A stretch of 64,000 nucleotides of DNA. Source: Methylococcales bacterium (GTDB taxonomy: Bacteria > Pseudomonadota > Gammaproteobacteria > Methylococcales > Methylomonadaceae). Positions 55,917 to 64,000 of this stretch are shown one piece after another. Numbering within the stretch: position 1 is the first letter of the stretch; each line of letters begins with the position of its first letter. The position numbers and the translations under genes were made by a program. The stretch covers positions 1 through 64,000 of the forward strand of contig JAPLRP010000061.1 of the NCBI GenBank assembly GCA_026399095.1, in the 5' to 3' direction. The notes beneath the pieces were generated by a model. The model worked only from the letters and a program-made list of their open reading frames with translations, did no database searches and had not been told where the DNA came from.

Positions 55917-57233
55917 ATGAATACACAAAACTCTTTCGTCAGTTGGTTTAGAGACTCATCACCCTATATCCATGCACATCGCAATAAAACCTTTGTCATT
56001 TCCTTTGGTGGCGAAGCGGTGATGGCTGATGATTTTGATCATCATGTCCACGATTTTGCGTTGCTTAGCAGTTTGGGAATACGTTTGGTCTTGGTTCATG
56101 GCATACGTCCACAGATAGATCAAAGACTGTCTAAGCTCAAAGCCACTGCCCTTTTCCATAAGCATTTACGTATTACCGATGACTTGGCGCTGCAATGCGT
56201 AAAAGAAGCAGCAGGCTTGGTGCGTGTTGAAATAGAAGCATTGTTATCAATGGGCTTAGCAAACTCGCCTATGGCGGGCTGTGGCCTAAAAGTGGCGTCA
56301 GGTAATTTTGTCACTGCGAAACCCATTGGCGTAATAGACGGCATTGATTATTGTCATACCGGTGAAGTGCGTCGTATTGACAGCATTGCCATTCATCAAC
56401 ATCTCGATCAAAACAATGTCGTCCTTATCTCACCGATTGGTTATTCTCCCAGCGGGGAAATTTTCAATCTATCTGCCGAACAGGTTGCTACCGCTGTTTC
56501 AATTGCATTAAAAGCGGAGAAATTAATCCTGTTAACGGAGCAAACGTGTTGCAATCCGGATAACGGCGAGCAAATCAGGCAAATGACCACTCACGAAGCT
56601 AATATCTTCCTAAAAGAACATCAGAACATTGATGACACCATTAGCCTGCCTTTAAAAGCAGCCATTCAAAGTTGCCAAGCGAATATAGAGCGAATTCATT
56701 TAATTGACCGAAACATTGATGGCGCGTTATTGTTAGAACTATTCAGCCGTGACGGCATCGGCACACTGATTAGCTCTACACCTTTTGAGGAGTTACGACC
56801 AGCCACACTAAACGACATAGCAGGTATCCTTGAATTGATCAAACCCCTGGAGCAACAAGGCATATTGGCCAAACGTTCCAGAGAAAAAATTGAAATGGAA
56901 ATAGCAGATTACATTATCATCGAAAGAGACGGTTTGATTATTGGCTGTACAGCTTTGCATCCAAATATTGACGATCATTTTGGCGCTATTGCTTGCCTTG
57001 CAGTTCATCATGATTATCAAGGATCAGCCCGAGGGACTCGATTGCTTGATTATGTTTATAAAAAAGCCGAACAATTGGCACTTAAAAAATTATACGTTTT
57101 ATCCACACAAACCATGCACTGGTTTATTGAGCGTGGCTTTCTAGCTATAGATATCAATGAGTTGCCTATACCTCTAAAAGTGATATATAAACCGGAAAGA
57201 AATTCTAAAATTTTTATTAAGGCTATTGAATAA
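55917..57233 (+). CDS. argA: N-acetylglutamate synthase
   Basis: The true start is the ATG at 55917 (MNTQNSFVSWFRDSSPYIHAHRNKTFVISFGGEAV), not the track start inside the broken toxin; this gives 438 aa. The amino-acid-kinase domain occupies about 1-290 (FVISFGGEAVMADDFDHHVHDFALLSSLGIRLVLVHG) and the GNAT acetyltransferase domain the rest (LACLAVHHDYQGSARGTRLLDYVYKKA). This two-domain form is typical of classical ArgA and makes acetylglutamate, the first step of arginine synthesis. The toxin-antitoxin pair sits between it and ilvD. Confidence 0.94.
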   Translation: MNTQNSFVSWFRDSSPYIHAHRNKTFVISFGGEAVMADDFDHHVHDFALLSSLGIRLVLVHGIRPQIDQRLSKLKATALFHKHLRITDDLALQCVKEAAGLVRVEIEALLSMGLANSPMAGCGLKVASGNFVTAKPIGVIDGIDYCHTGEVRRIDSIAIHQHLDQNNVVLISPIGYSPSGEIFNLSAEQVATAVSIALKAEKLILLTEQTCCNPDNGEQIRQMTTHEANIFLKEHQNIDDTISLPLKAAIQSCQANIERIHLIDRNIDGALLLELFSRDGIGTLISSTPFEELRPATLNDIAGILELIKPLEQQGILAKRSREKIEMEIADYIIIERDGLIIGCTALHPNIDDHFGAIACLAVHHDYQGSARGTRLLDYVYKKAEQLALKKLYVLSTQTMHWFIERGFLAIDINELPIPLKVIYKPERNSKIFIKAIE

Positions 57234-57241
57234 TACCGGCC

Positions 57242-58036
57242 ATGACTAGCTTTTCAATATTACAGATAACAGACCTCCACATAATGCCTGGCAAGGACGA
57301 TACCTTTAAAGGGATCAGCACAGAGCATTATTTTAAAGCCGTTCTTGAACAAGCTTTTAGTGAAAATAATTATTTTGATTTAATACTGGTTAGCGGTGAC
57401 TTGGCTCAAGATCCATGCCCCGACAGCTATCAACGTATATTAAATAAAATTAAGGCGACTAATACACTCAGCATTTGCCTTCCCGGTAATCATGATGATT
57501 ATAAGCTCATGCTAGAGATCTTTAACACTGACAAAGTAAGCTGTCAAAAACAACTATTTTTAGAAAATTGGCAACTCATTTGCCTTAACAGCCAAATACT
57601 TGGCGGATATGAAGTCGGTCGTTTATCAAAACAAGAATTACTATTTCTTGAAGATTGCCTCATTAATCATCCCAATCACCACGTACTTATCGCCGTTCAT
57701 CATCATTGCTTGGCAACCCAAAGCGCGTGGTTGGACACCATGATTATTGAAAACAACGAAGCGTTTTTGAATATTATCACTCGATATCCGCAAATAAAAG
57801 CTGTGACTTGTGGACACATTCATCAAGAAATGGATATCAAAATGGGGGCGCTACGATTTTTTGGAACGCCTTCAAGTTGCTTTCAGTTTACGCCGAAAAG
57901 CGAGACCTTCAGTATGGATAAAACACCGCCAGGTTATCGAATAATAAAACTGCATCCTGACGGTCTTATTGACACAGAAATCAGGCGCCTACTTGAACCG
58001 ATAATTGGGTTGCAAATAGATACGCAGGGCTATTAA
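57242..58036 (+). CDS. cpdA: 3',5'-cyclic-AMP phosphodiesterase CpdA
   Basis: This 264-aa class III metallophosphoesterase has the dinuclear metal motifs ITDLHIM, LVSGDLAQD, PGNHDD, AVHHHC and CGHIHQE in the family order. LHSGDLAQDPCPDSYQRI-type sequence and the TPPGYR end are typical of CpdA rather than a broad phosphoesterase. It starts 8 nt after argA. Its role is to degrade cAMP. A hairpin and terB follow. Confidence 0.9.
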   Translation: MTSFSILQITDLHIMPGKDDTFKGISTEHYFKAVLEQAFSENNYFDLILVSGDLAQDPCPDSYQRILNKIKATNTLSICLPGNHDDYKLMLEIFNTDKVSCQKQLFLENWQLICLNSQILGGYEVGRLSKQELLFLEDCLINHPNHHVLIAVHHHCLATQSAWLDTMIIENNEAFLNIITRYPQIKAVTCGHIHQEMDIKMGALRFFGTPSSCFQFTPKSETFSMDKTPPGYRIIKLHPDGLIDTEIRRLLEPIIGLQIDTQGY

Positions 58037-58043
58037 TTCAAAC

Positions 58044-58091
58044 CGCCACTTTTTCATAGATAAATTCTTAATACTATCCGAATAAGTGGCG
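58044..58091. terminator. Hairpin between cpdA and terB
   Basis: CGCCACTT (58044-58051) and AAGTGGCG (58084-58091) are perfect complements, with partial pairing of the flanking AAAC/GTTT, around a 32-nt loop. The site lies between the convergent cpdA and terB genes, so it may terminate both. Confidence 0.55.
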
Positions 58092-58128
58092 TTTGCTATA
58101 AAGATTCTTATGCGTTTCTTATTATCAC

Positions 58129-58581
58129 TTACAACTCAAATTCAGATGGGTTAATGCCTAATTCCTTGGCAATCTTAAAAGCTATCTTTTTTTCATCATT
58201 ATCAAAAAGACCATCAGAAGAAGCGATAGAAATTATCATTCTAACCAACAAACGTGAAGCTTCTGTATTTGACTTCATTTTTCCTATTGCTTGATAAGCT
58301 TTGGCTTCCCCTATGTCTTTATCAAATTCCAGTTGACCCACGAAATCCTGAAAAGCTTTGATAACATCACTGGTGGTGAAAATCGACAACGCATCGTTAC
58401 TTTCGATGAACTTAATCATTTTTTGTTTTTCTGTAGAACTAATACTGCCATCAGCCATAGCAATTAGAGCTGAACCCGCCATGGCGGCATTCAAAAAATC
58501 CTTGTTTTTAAATTTAAGCGCCTCTGTTTTTAATTCATTCGCTTTTGTTTTTAATTGGCTTAAAAAATTATCAAAACTCAT
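58129..58581 (-). CDS. terB: Tellurite-resistance protein TerB
   Basis: This 150-aa TerB-family protein aligns with E. coli TerB. It has an N-terminal amphipathic start (MSFDNFLSQLKTKANELKTEALKFKNKDFLNAAMAG), the conserved acidic segments MADGSISSTEKQKMIKFIESND and the metal-binding SSDGLFDNDEKKIAFKIAKELGINPSEFEL. TerB binds the cytoplasmic face of the membrane with TerC in Ter stress systems. It is the last gene of the Ter-linked operon seen here. No terC, terD or terE lies within the window. Confidence 0.93.
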   Translation of the reverse strand: MSFDNFLSQLKTKANELKTEALKFKNKDFLNAAMAGSALIAMADGSISSTEKQKMIKFIESNDALSIFTTSDVIKAFQDFVGQLEFDKDIGEAKAYQAIGKMKSNTEASRLLVRMIISIASSDGLFDNDEKKIAFKIAKELGINPSEFEL

Positions 58582-58653
58582 ATGTGCTATCCTCGTTATA
58601 GGTTTAGGGATGTTTCAAATTATAGTGGATGTTATTTTAACATTTTTAAATCT

Positions 58654-59589
58654 TTAAATAGACAACTCAGCGTATTCTTTCAATAACAACGCCTCTTTAA
58701 TGCCATAACAGCGTTGTCGATTAATAATATCGGTTGCCCAATTTTGATGGGTTGCCACTTCACACATGGCGTCGTGCATTCTAAAAACCGCCGGTGCTTC
58801 TATATCACTTAAGCTTTGCGCCATCTCGTAATCTTCCAAATCAACTGTGTAGGCCGCTTCAATGATGGATACTTGTGTAGGATGGATAGCCGTTTTACCC
58901 AGCAAACCATACGCCAAATCCAGCTGCATTTCTTTTTGTAAAGTAGTCGAATCATCCAAATATTCAAACACAGGAGCGGACAGTGAAAAGCCATAAGGCT
59001 TAAAAATAGTCACCAGTTGTGAGATCACATTGCCCAACGGCGTTTCATAAATCGTAAAAGAGCGGGGCCGACGAATACCTAAATGATTCATCAGGTCATT
59101 ACCCCCAATTCTAAGCATCAACACCCGCTTTGCAATATCTTCTTGTAATAAACCCTGACGTAATGCCGTCATGGCATTAATATCAAAAACCTCTTTGGTT
59201 TCAAGTGTGGGCATCACCTTAAAATTCGTGCCCTGCAATTGATCAAAATAAGCATTAAATACGTCTTCGGTAAACTTTGGCAATACAAAGCCATCCACTT
59301 TTTCAATGTCAGGAAGCTCCAGTAAACGCGCCAAAATTTCGGGATTTCTCGCGCGTATAAACCTGAATCGACTGGAAGACTCTCTAAAACCTTGCAAGCA
59401 TAAGCCAATATGGCGCACACAACTATCTACTTCAGACTTTGATATCGCATCCTCCGTACAAAAAATCATTGAGCGCAACATGGAATACTTTTCGCCATTG
59501 GCGATTTCCATAATGTCGCGGCGATTTCCCGGCATATAAAGTGGCGCCCCCAACATCCAGGGTGAAAACGACTTTAATAGTTGGCTCAT
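58654..59589 (-). CDS. HpcH/HpaI aldolase (CitE-like) of the Ter-linked cluster
   Basis: This 311-aa CitE-type C-C lyase or ligase has the fold's main motifs: LLKSFSPWMLGAPLYMPGNRRDIMEIANGEKYSMLRSMIFCTEDAI (1-46), RFRFIRARNPEILARLLELPDIEKVDGFVLPKF, VMPTLETKEVFDINAM and the C-terminal GLLGKTAIHPTQVSIIEAAY, the citE substrate signature. Members are found next to TerB/TerD genes and predicted to act in making a nucleoside-like metabolite. It overlaps the StiP gene by 4 nt. Confidence 0.86.
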   Translation of the reverse strand: MSQLLKSFSPWMLGAPLYMPGNRRDIMEIANGEKYSMLRSMIFCTEDAISKSEVDSCVRHIGLCLQGFRESSSRFRFIRARNPEILARLLELPDIEKVDGFVLPKFTEDVFNAYFDQLQGTNFKVMPTLETKEVFDINAMTALRQGLLQEDIAKRVLMLRIGGNDLMNHLGIRRPRSFTIYETPLGNVISQLVTIFKPYGFSLSAPVFEYLDDSTTLQKEMQLDLAYGLLGKTAIHPTQVSIIEAAYTVDLEDYEMAQSLSDIEAPAVFRMHDAMCEVATHQNWATDIINRQRCYGIKEALLLKEYAELSI

Positions 59590-60686
59590 AATTCAATCTC
59601 TTTAATTAACGCGACTGCACGATAGGGTAAATCTTTAAAAATCGCTATCGGAATAGACTTGGACTCGGCTAACCAACGTAAATGTTGGGTCGCTTCACAA
59701 TCCGAATTCTGTAACAGCAATAACTGTGCTTCACGACGCAATAATACACGCGTTGCTTCACCAATACCGGGCTTAATATAGTTGTGATGAGTAATGCCGT
59801 AACGTTCGGTAGCCCAGTGTAAAAACGCTTGCGAAGACGTTTGTAATTGTTCGCAATGACCCAAATGATCGGTAAATCGGCCGTCAAAAGCAGGCCTTAT
59901 GATAGCCACTCGCTCAAGTATTGAATCGATAAAAAAAGTTGATAAATCATGTTCTGCAAATTGTTCATAATAAAGACAACCATGAAAATCAGTAGGGCTA
60001 GCTGTGTGCGGATCATAAACTGACCGACTCACCAGTCCCGATATCGTAGCATTTAAGATACTGGAAGGAATTAAATAATCTTCTGAAGCCGCTGCAACCT
60101 TAGCCCACCCTGACAAATCGGTTAACACATACAATTCAGGGGGAATAGTGATGCCATCACTGACTTCAAAAGCCTGTAAACTGCTTGCCAACTGCCGTGC
60201 GATAACACCTTTTCCTGTCCAGCCATCAACAAAAACCAATGACTCCGGCGTATGATTTTTTAAAATATAACGCAAGGCATTTGCATCTATGCCGACATCT
60301 CTAAGAATGGAAATAGAGAAATGTTCAACTTCGACATTAAAATGACGTTTTAAAACATGTTTGAGTAGCACCCCTACTGGCGTTCCTGCGCGAGCCAATG
60401 ACACCAGCGTTATACCTTGCGGACGTGTCGCTAGAATAGCCTCTGCCAATAACAACAAGTGCTCAGCCATACGATCCTGATTTAAGGTCATGGCCCGGTA
60501 AAACAAAGGCAAATAGTCAGCCGGTGGTAAGGATTCGTGAGTCAACATTTCCGAATAATGTTTTTGACCGGATTGAATCAGTGCTTCTTTAAGGTGAACC
60601 GGCGTATCAACCAGCGTCATCGGTTTTAATAAAAACTGTACATCGTCAGATCTGTAACTGCCGGTAAAAGGTAGCCTGTTTTTCAT
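59586..60686 (-). CDS. StiP-family (PRTase-like) protein of the Ter-linked cluster
   Basis: This 366-aa protein matches the family annotated as cysteine protease StiP but with a phosphoribosyltransferase fold. It starts MKNRLPFTGSYRSDDVQFLLKPM; a PRPP-binding-type motif is in SLVFVDGWTGKGVIARQL (near 158-170), after an acidic strand. LLLLAEAILATRPQGITLVSLARAGTPVGVLL resembles the PRTase P-loop region. It is encoded between CitE-like and HAD genes in Ter clusters. It overlaps HAD and CitE by 1 and 4 nt. Whether it has protease or transferase activity is not settled by the sequence. Confidence 0.82.
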   Translation of the reverse strand: MKNRLPFTGSYRSDDVQFLLKPMTLVDTPVHLKEALIQSGQKHYSEMLTHESLPPADYLPLFYRAMTLNQDRMAEHLLLLAEAILATRPQGITLVSLARAGTPVGVLLKHVLKRHFNVEVEHFSISILRDVGIDANALRYILKNHTPESLVFVDGWTGKGVIARQLASSLQAFEVSDGITIPPELYVLTDLSGWAKVAAASEDYLIPSSILNATISGLVSRSVYDPHTASPTDFHGCLYYEQFAEHDLSTFFIDSILERVAIIRPAFDGRFTDHLGHCEQLQTSSQAFLHWATERYGITHHNYIKPGIGEATRVLLRREAQLLLLQNSDCEATQHLRWLAESKSIPIAIFKDLPYRAVALIKEIEL

Positions 60687-61441
60687 TAAGCAAAAGCCAG
60701 CGATTGATACAATTGCGTATTTTTAGGAATTAACGCGTAATCACACAACCCCATAAAAGGGGCGTCAGTGTTACTGTCGCCCGCACCAAAAGTCACTAAT
60801 TCGGGATGTTGCTGTTTGTAGCCATTAATTAAATAACTGACTGCACTTTCCTTGTTAATAATTTTGGGTAAAACAGCCAGATTATTACCATTTAAATGCC
60901 AATACAAGCTGCCGTCCAGAATATGCGGATGAATTTTTATAATACTTTCCAGTACAGTTTTTAGTAATGCTTCAGTACCATCTTCATGCTTGATGACACC
61001 ATACCACGTGACTTCAAAATCATTAACCAAGTGGATTTTAAAACCTGTGAAGCGCTGGCAATAGCCCTCAATTTCGGCCCATACTTCAAGTAATTTATCA
61101 TGATATGCTGGTAACTCATGCATCATGCCATCCATCCAAACACGATCAATAGTACGATCTTTATCCAGAATAACGGCACCATGATTCAAAACCACTTCTT
61201 CCTGAAAAGACAGCATAACGCGATCAAAAGCATGGCCGTCACGTCCGGTAACCGGCACAATTTTGAAACCTTTTTCCAGCCAATGCCACAACCATTGCTG
61301 CTTGTGGGTCGCGAAAGAATTGGGAGTACCATCAGGCAAACAAGCCCGAACCTGTAATTTGGGATCATCAGTACCCAAGGCACATTTTCTTAAGGTCTGA
61401 AACAACGTGTCATCAAGGTCTAAAAAAATGTAGCTTTGCAT
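60686..61441 (-). CDS. HAD-superfamily hydrolase of the Ter-linked cluster
   Basis: The start is placed at 61441 (MQSYIFLDLDDTLFQTLRKCALG), after discarding the track's upstream extension. The 251-aa protein has HAD motif I (FLDLDDTLF; D-x-D), motif II (VPVTGRDGHAF) and motif IV (VTFGAGDSNTDAPFMGL). It is a haloacid dehalogenase/phosphatase, here the predicted nucleotide phosphatase of the Ter biosynthetic module. The N terminus overlaps the PRTase C terminus by 29 nt and the stop overlaps StiP by 1 nt. Confidence 0.88.
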   Translation of the reverse strand: MQSYIFLDLDDTLFQTLRKCALGTDDPKLQVRACLPDGTPNSFATHKQQWLWHWLEKGFKIVPVTGRDGHAFDRVMLSFQEEVVLNHGAVILDKDRTIDRVWMDGMMHELPAYHDKLLEVWAEIEGYCQRFTGFKIHLVNDFEVTWYGVIKHEDGTEALLKTVLESIIKIHPHILDGSLYWHLNGNNLAVLPKIINKESAVSYLINGYKQQHPELVTFGAGDSNTDAPFMGLCDYALIPKNTQLYQSLAFA

Positions 61442-62612
61442 GATTAAGGTTTTGTTGTTTGAGTTCAAACCGTGCACTAATAGCTTGCCACGCGTGCAGT
61501 CGGTCAATTAATGCTTGATTAAGCGGCGTTTCATGACACAAAATAATGTCGCGATAATCATTAGGATTTAAATTGTAAATAAAATTGGGAATACCGTCTT
61601 CATAGTTGTCTTCAAATTGACAGACCAACCCAATATCGTTGCCCTGATGAATCGGTGAACGTGTGGTACTTTGCACCTTTACCTTAAAACCCTTAGCTTC
61701 CAGCGCCCGTCCCAACAAATAAGCCGGCGCATTACATTCGCCAGTACCTAATACCAAAATGGGTCTAATATCATTAGGCTCAGAATAAAAACCGCATTGG
61801 ACTAATTGTTCAACAATATCACCATCCAAACCAATCGGTGCAACCATTCCCAGTCGTCCTGGCCAAGCCAATAAATGTTTTTTACACGCCCCATTACCTG
61901 ACACATTAACAGTAATACTATCAATGGCTGCATTTTGACTGTCTTCAAAATACAATAAACCCTGCCTAAAACATACCCATTCCACCGCAACCCCCGCTTG
62001 TGATTCCAAAGCGGCACGATCATCAGGATGCGCGAAATTAACCAGACTGACGATAAACACCTTACGCACCGCTGGATTAACAACTTGATAAGCTTTAATC
62101 AGGCGTAAAAAGGTTTTACCCGTACTGATTTCATCATCAATCAATACCAGGGTTTCTGCATTTAAGAATTGTTTTCGGTAATCCGATTGCTCAGGATAAT
62201 ACAAAAAAAAGTCAGTAGCATGACTATGCGCTTCTTCAAACTCTAGCCGGTCTATTTTATCCATGTGATAACGCGTAGTTTGCATAAACAAAGCCTTTTG
62301 AACGCCCGTATGACAAGCCGCTTCAAACACCCCATAACCCAGCCCTGTTGCTGTTTCAGCCATGCCTATCCACAATGACGACGCCCCTGCCCCTTTTTTT
62401 AAAACCGCTCTTGCCAAGGCGCGATAAGACCAACTCATGAGTTTGGGCGTAACCGGATAATGTTTACCCAACACTTTACTAACCAGCAAAAATTTACGTT
62501 TACTACTGACCCGAGCCGCAAAACCCAGCAAACGCTTAAGTGGTATGTGTCCAGGTTCAACATGGAACTGAAGCATACCTGTATCTAACTTGATGGTAAC
62601 TGTTTTGTGCAT
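61413..62612 (-). CDS. Phosphoribosyltransferase with TRSP-type C-terminal domain
   Basis: The track starts far upstream; the ATG at 62612 (MHKTVTIKLDTGMLQFHVEPGHIPLKRLLGFAARVSSKRKFLLVSK) is preferred, giving about 399 aa. A PRPP-binding motif is in TLVLIDDEISTGKTFLRLI (about 154-172). The start SLWIGMAETATGLGYGVFEAACHTG is the second half of the PRTase core. A C-terminal TRSP-like domain follows (GTGECNAPAYLLGRALEAKGFKVKVQSTTRSPIHQG). Such PRTase-TRSP proteins are encoded beside HAD, StiP, CitE-like and ATP-grasp genes in Ter clusters and are predicted to build a nucleoside-like metabolite. Confidence 0.83.
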   Translation of the reverse strand: MHKTVTIKLDTGMLQFHVEPGHIPLKRLLGFAARVSSKRKFLLVSKVLGKHYPVTPKLMSWSYRALARAVLKKGAGASSLWIGMAETATGLGYGVFEAACHTGVQKALFMQTTRYHMDKIDRLEFEEAHSHATDFFLYYPEQSDYRKQFLNAETLVLIDDEISTGKTFLRLIKAYQVVNPAVRKVFIVSLVNFAHPDDRAALESQAGVAVEWVCFRQGLLYFEDSQNAAIDSITVNVSGNGACKKHLLAWPGRLGMVAPIGLDGDIVEQLVQCGFYSEPNDIRPILVLGTGECNAPAYLLGRALEAKGFKVKVQSTTRSPIHQGNDIGLVCQFEDNYEDGIPNFIYNLNPNDYRDIILCHETPLNQALIDRLHAWQAISARFELKQQNLNHAKLHFFRP

Positions 62613-62646
62613 AGTTATGTTGTTTAGGTCGCTATTGGATGAGTTA

Positions 62647-62976
62647 TTAATTAAAAAGGCTGGATAGTTGAACAAAAGCATACTGCCCGGCAACTTTAAA
62701 TTCCAAGAATGAAAAAGCACTGGCTCTCAACATTCCAACGACACCCACCAGAATCCAAAAGACATTCAACAAGGTATAGGCATTATCTTTTTTAAGAATT
62801 GAACACCAAGAGAGTAAGACTGCATCAGTCGTATTAAAAGCCCAGACAAATAAGAACGGACTTTCTGCGCCCAGCCAACTCACCAACGAGAAACTGAAAA
62901 TTCGCATTAACACACCGACCATTTCGATGTATTTGATGTATTTAATAACGATAAAATTTATTGTATTGAAGGGCAT
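62647..62976 (-). CDS. Small membrane protein inside the Ter-linked operon
   Basis: This protein of up to 109 aa has about three hydrophobic segments: MRIFSFSLVSWLGAESPFLFVWAFNTTDAVLLSW, then TLLNVFWILVGVVGMLRA. The WLGAESPFLFVW...DAVLLSWCSILKKDNAYTLLNVFWI arrangement resembles a family of small helical membrane proteins of unknown function. The start is uncertain: 62976, or the internal ATGs near 62922 and 62907. It lies between the ATP-grasp and PRTase genes, on the same strand as both. Confidence 0.6.
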   Translation of the reverse strand: MPFNTINFIVIKYIKYIEMVGVLMRIFSFSLVSWLGAESPFLFVWAFNTTDAVLLSWCSILKKDNAYTLLNVFWILVGVVGMLRASAFSFLEFKVAGQYAFVQLSSLFN

Positions 62977-63063
62977 TTTTAAGACCCACTAATGTTCTTG
63001 ACATTAAGTATTATAAAACATTAGCTTTCAGAAATGGTTTTAACAGAAAATAACAAACCCTTA

Positions 63064-64000
63064 TTAAGAAGCTTGCAAAACCACTGGCGTATTGACCTCA
63101 GTTACTCTAAGTCCATAATTGATAATAGGCAATTTAAAGCTTTCACCTTTAATACCTTGCAAGGCAATATGTGCCAAATGTGCACCGGACAAACAAGCCA
63201 TACCAAAGCCACCGGAAGGTCTTGGATTAATTTCCAGTAAACGCGGCCCGTTTTCACTGTCTTTAAACTGAATATTAAATAAACCGTTAAGTCGGTAATG
63301 CTTGGTTAAGCGCGTCACCGTAATTTGTATCTCGGGGTTGTTATCTATGGTTTGACCATGACCTGCCAATGGGGATTTTTTTCGTTGCACCGCGCACAGT
63401 AATTCGCCGTGTCTTCCTGCACAATCCACGCTCCATTCATGCCCACCCAAATGTTCCATAACCAATAGCGTATCGAATTGCGGTGTTTTATTCATGCCGT
63501 CACGCAACTCTTGTAACGGAATTTGATATTCAACACCCTTTAGTAAATGGGCAATGCTATCTCGCTTCGTATCTAAAACCCGAAAGCCCAAACCAAAAAC
63601 TGAAACTGCCGGCTTAACACACAACCTTTGATGTTTTGCTGATAATTCAGTAACAGCCGCATCGAACTCATCAACATTATTAACAGCGATAAAATCCATC
63701 ACTTTTGCTATATCAGGATTTAATTCCGCATAAAAAACAGCTTTGTCATGCAACATCATCAACGTTTGGTAATCTGCAACCGACATGACCTGAACGCCAA
63801 TCGCCTGAAACATCTCATGATATTCACTAAGCAAAGCCGCTTCTTTGCCGGGCCAAAATAAATTAATCTGATGCTGACGACAAAAATTCACGCACCACTC
63901 GACATAATCAAGGCCGTTTAAATTAGCAGGCTCAAGATAACTTTCATCAGCCGCCAAAAAAGCAGATGCCGTTGCGTGAGAGTGGGAGCATATCAAGGTG
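63064..64000 (-). CDS. ATP-grasp enzyme of the Ter-linked cluster, N-terminal part missing
   Basis: The visible 310 residues start mid-protein: the frame continues past 64000 and the track's TTG start at 63996 is an artefact. The N-terminal Rossmann-like part is partly missing (the visible part starts ICSHSHATASAFLAADESYLEPANLNGLDYVEWC). Conserved ATP-grasp motifs follow: LCVKPAVSVFGLGFRVLD, EHLGGHEWSVDCAGRHGELLCAVQRKKSPLAGHGQTI and LLEINPRPSGGFGMACLSG. The enzyme probably ligates a carboxylate and an amine or thiol in metabolite synthesis. It is the most upstream gene seen; the operon start lies beyond the right edge. Confidence 0.83.
   Translation of the reverse strand, partial: TLICSHSHATASAFLAADESYLEPANLNGLDYVEWCVNFCRQHQINLFWPGKEAALLSEYHEMFQAIGVQVMSVADYQTLMMLHDKAVFYAELNPDIAKVMDFIAVNNVDEFDAAVTELSAKHQRLCVKPAVSVFGLGFRVLDTKRDSIAHLLKGVEYQIPLQELRDGMNKTPQFDTLLVMEHLGGHEWSVDCAGRHGELLCAVQRKKSPLAGHGQTIDNNPEIQITVTRLTKHYRLNGLFNIQFKDSENGPRLLEINPRPSGGFGMACLSGAHLAHIALQGIKGESFKLPIINYGLRVTEVNTPVVLQAS

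Overview
The window comes from a low-GC gammaproteobacterium. The evidence is the block thrS-infC-rpmI-rplT-pheS-pheT-ihfA-merR-tRNA-Pro, IHF itself, and gammaproteobacterial forms of argA, cpdA, rnt, yciO, grxD and TIGR04211-type SH3 genes. A Methylococcales-like host is plausible but cannot be settled from the sequence. Most genes are ordinary housekeeping genes; several accessory blocks lie between them.

Layout. 1-6.1 kb: a secreted protein cut by the window edge and a tripartite RND efflux operon (outer membrane factor, adaptor, pump), all on minus. 6.2-14.3 kb: an iron/siderophore uptake block on minus: tonB-exbB-exbD, a PepSY membrane protein, a TonB-dependent receptor with an STN signalling domain, and its FecR/FecI regulators. 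A small basic protein and a tandem palindrome lie just upstream of fecI. 15.0-19.5 kb: a compact accessory island beside the 3' end of tRNA-Pro. It holds a primase-like protein with an internal 129-bp tandem repeat, an SF2-like helicase, an AlpA-type regulator, a 53-aa putative DNA-binding protein missed by the ORF track, and a UmuD-like S24 protease without UmuC. No integrase is visible.

19.5-27.2 kb: the translation/IHF block. infC starts at an AUC codon and a three-hairpin leader precedes rpmI. tRNA-Val has its own terminator. 27.3-34.0 kb: a putative inorganic-carbon operon (SulP, SulP fused to beta-carbonic anhydrase, small membrane protein), divergent from an OmpR-type two-component system. 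34.0-39.2 kb: rluB, scpB, scpA, an M50 protease, yciO, and an orphan pair of coiled-coil genes. 39.2-41.5 kb: maeB.

41.6-44.4 kb: a gene-poor, repeat-bearing stretch around a secreted thaumatin-like protein. Its signal peptide and mature part are in different frames, separated at a run of five C. 44.4-58.0 kb: biosynthetic and housekeeping genes: nadA, DUF167, aspS, fmdB, pyrC, rnt, grxD, argD, argF, an SH3 protein, ilvD, argA and cpdA. A toxin-antitoxin pair with a nonsense-broken ParE-like toxin lies between ilvD and argA.

58.1-64.0 kb: a minus-strand operon that runs off the right edge. It encodes an ATP-grasp enzyme, a small membrane protein, a PRTase with a TRSP-type tail, a HAD hydrolase, a StiP-family PRTase, a CitE-like lyase and TerB. 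This is the biosynthetic module associated with tellurium-resistance (Ter) stress systems and predicted to make a nucleoside-like metabolite.

The strongest candidates for little-described biology are the tRNA-Pro island, the SulP/SulP-carbonic anhydrase/membrane-protein operon and the Ter-linked operon with its extra membrane protein. All homology statements are by eye; no database search was run.
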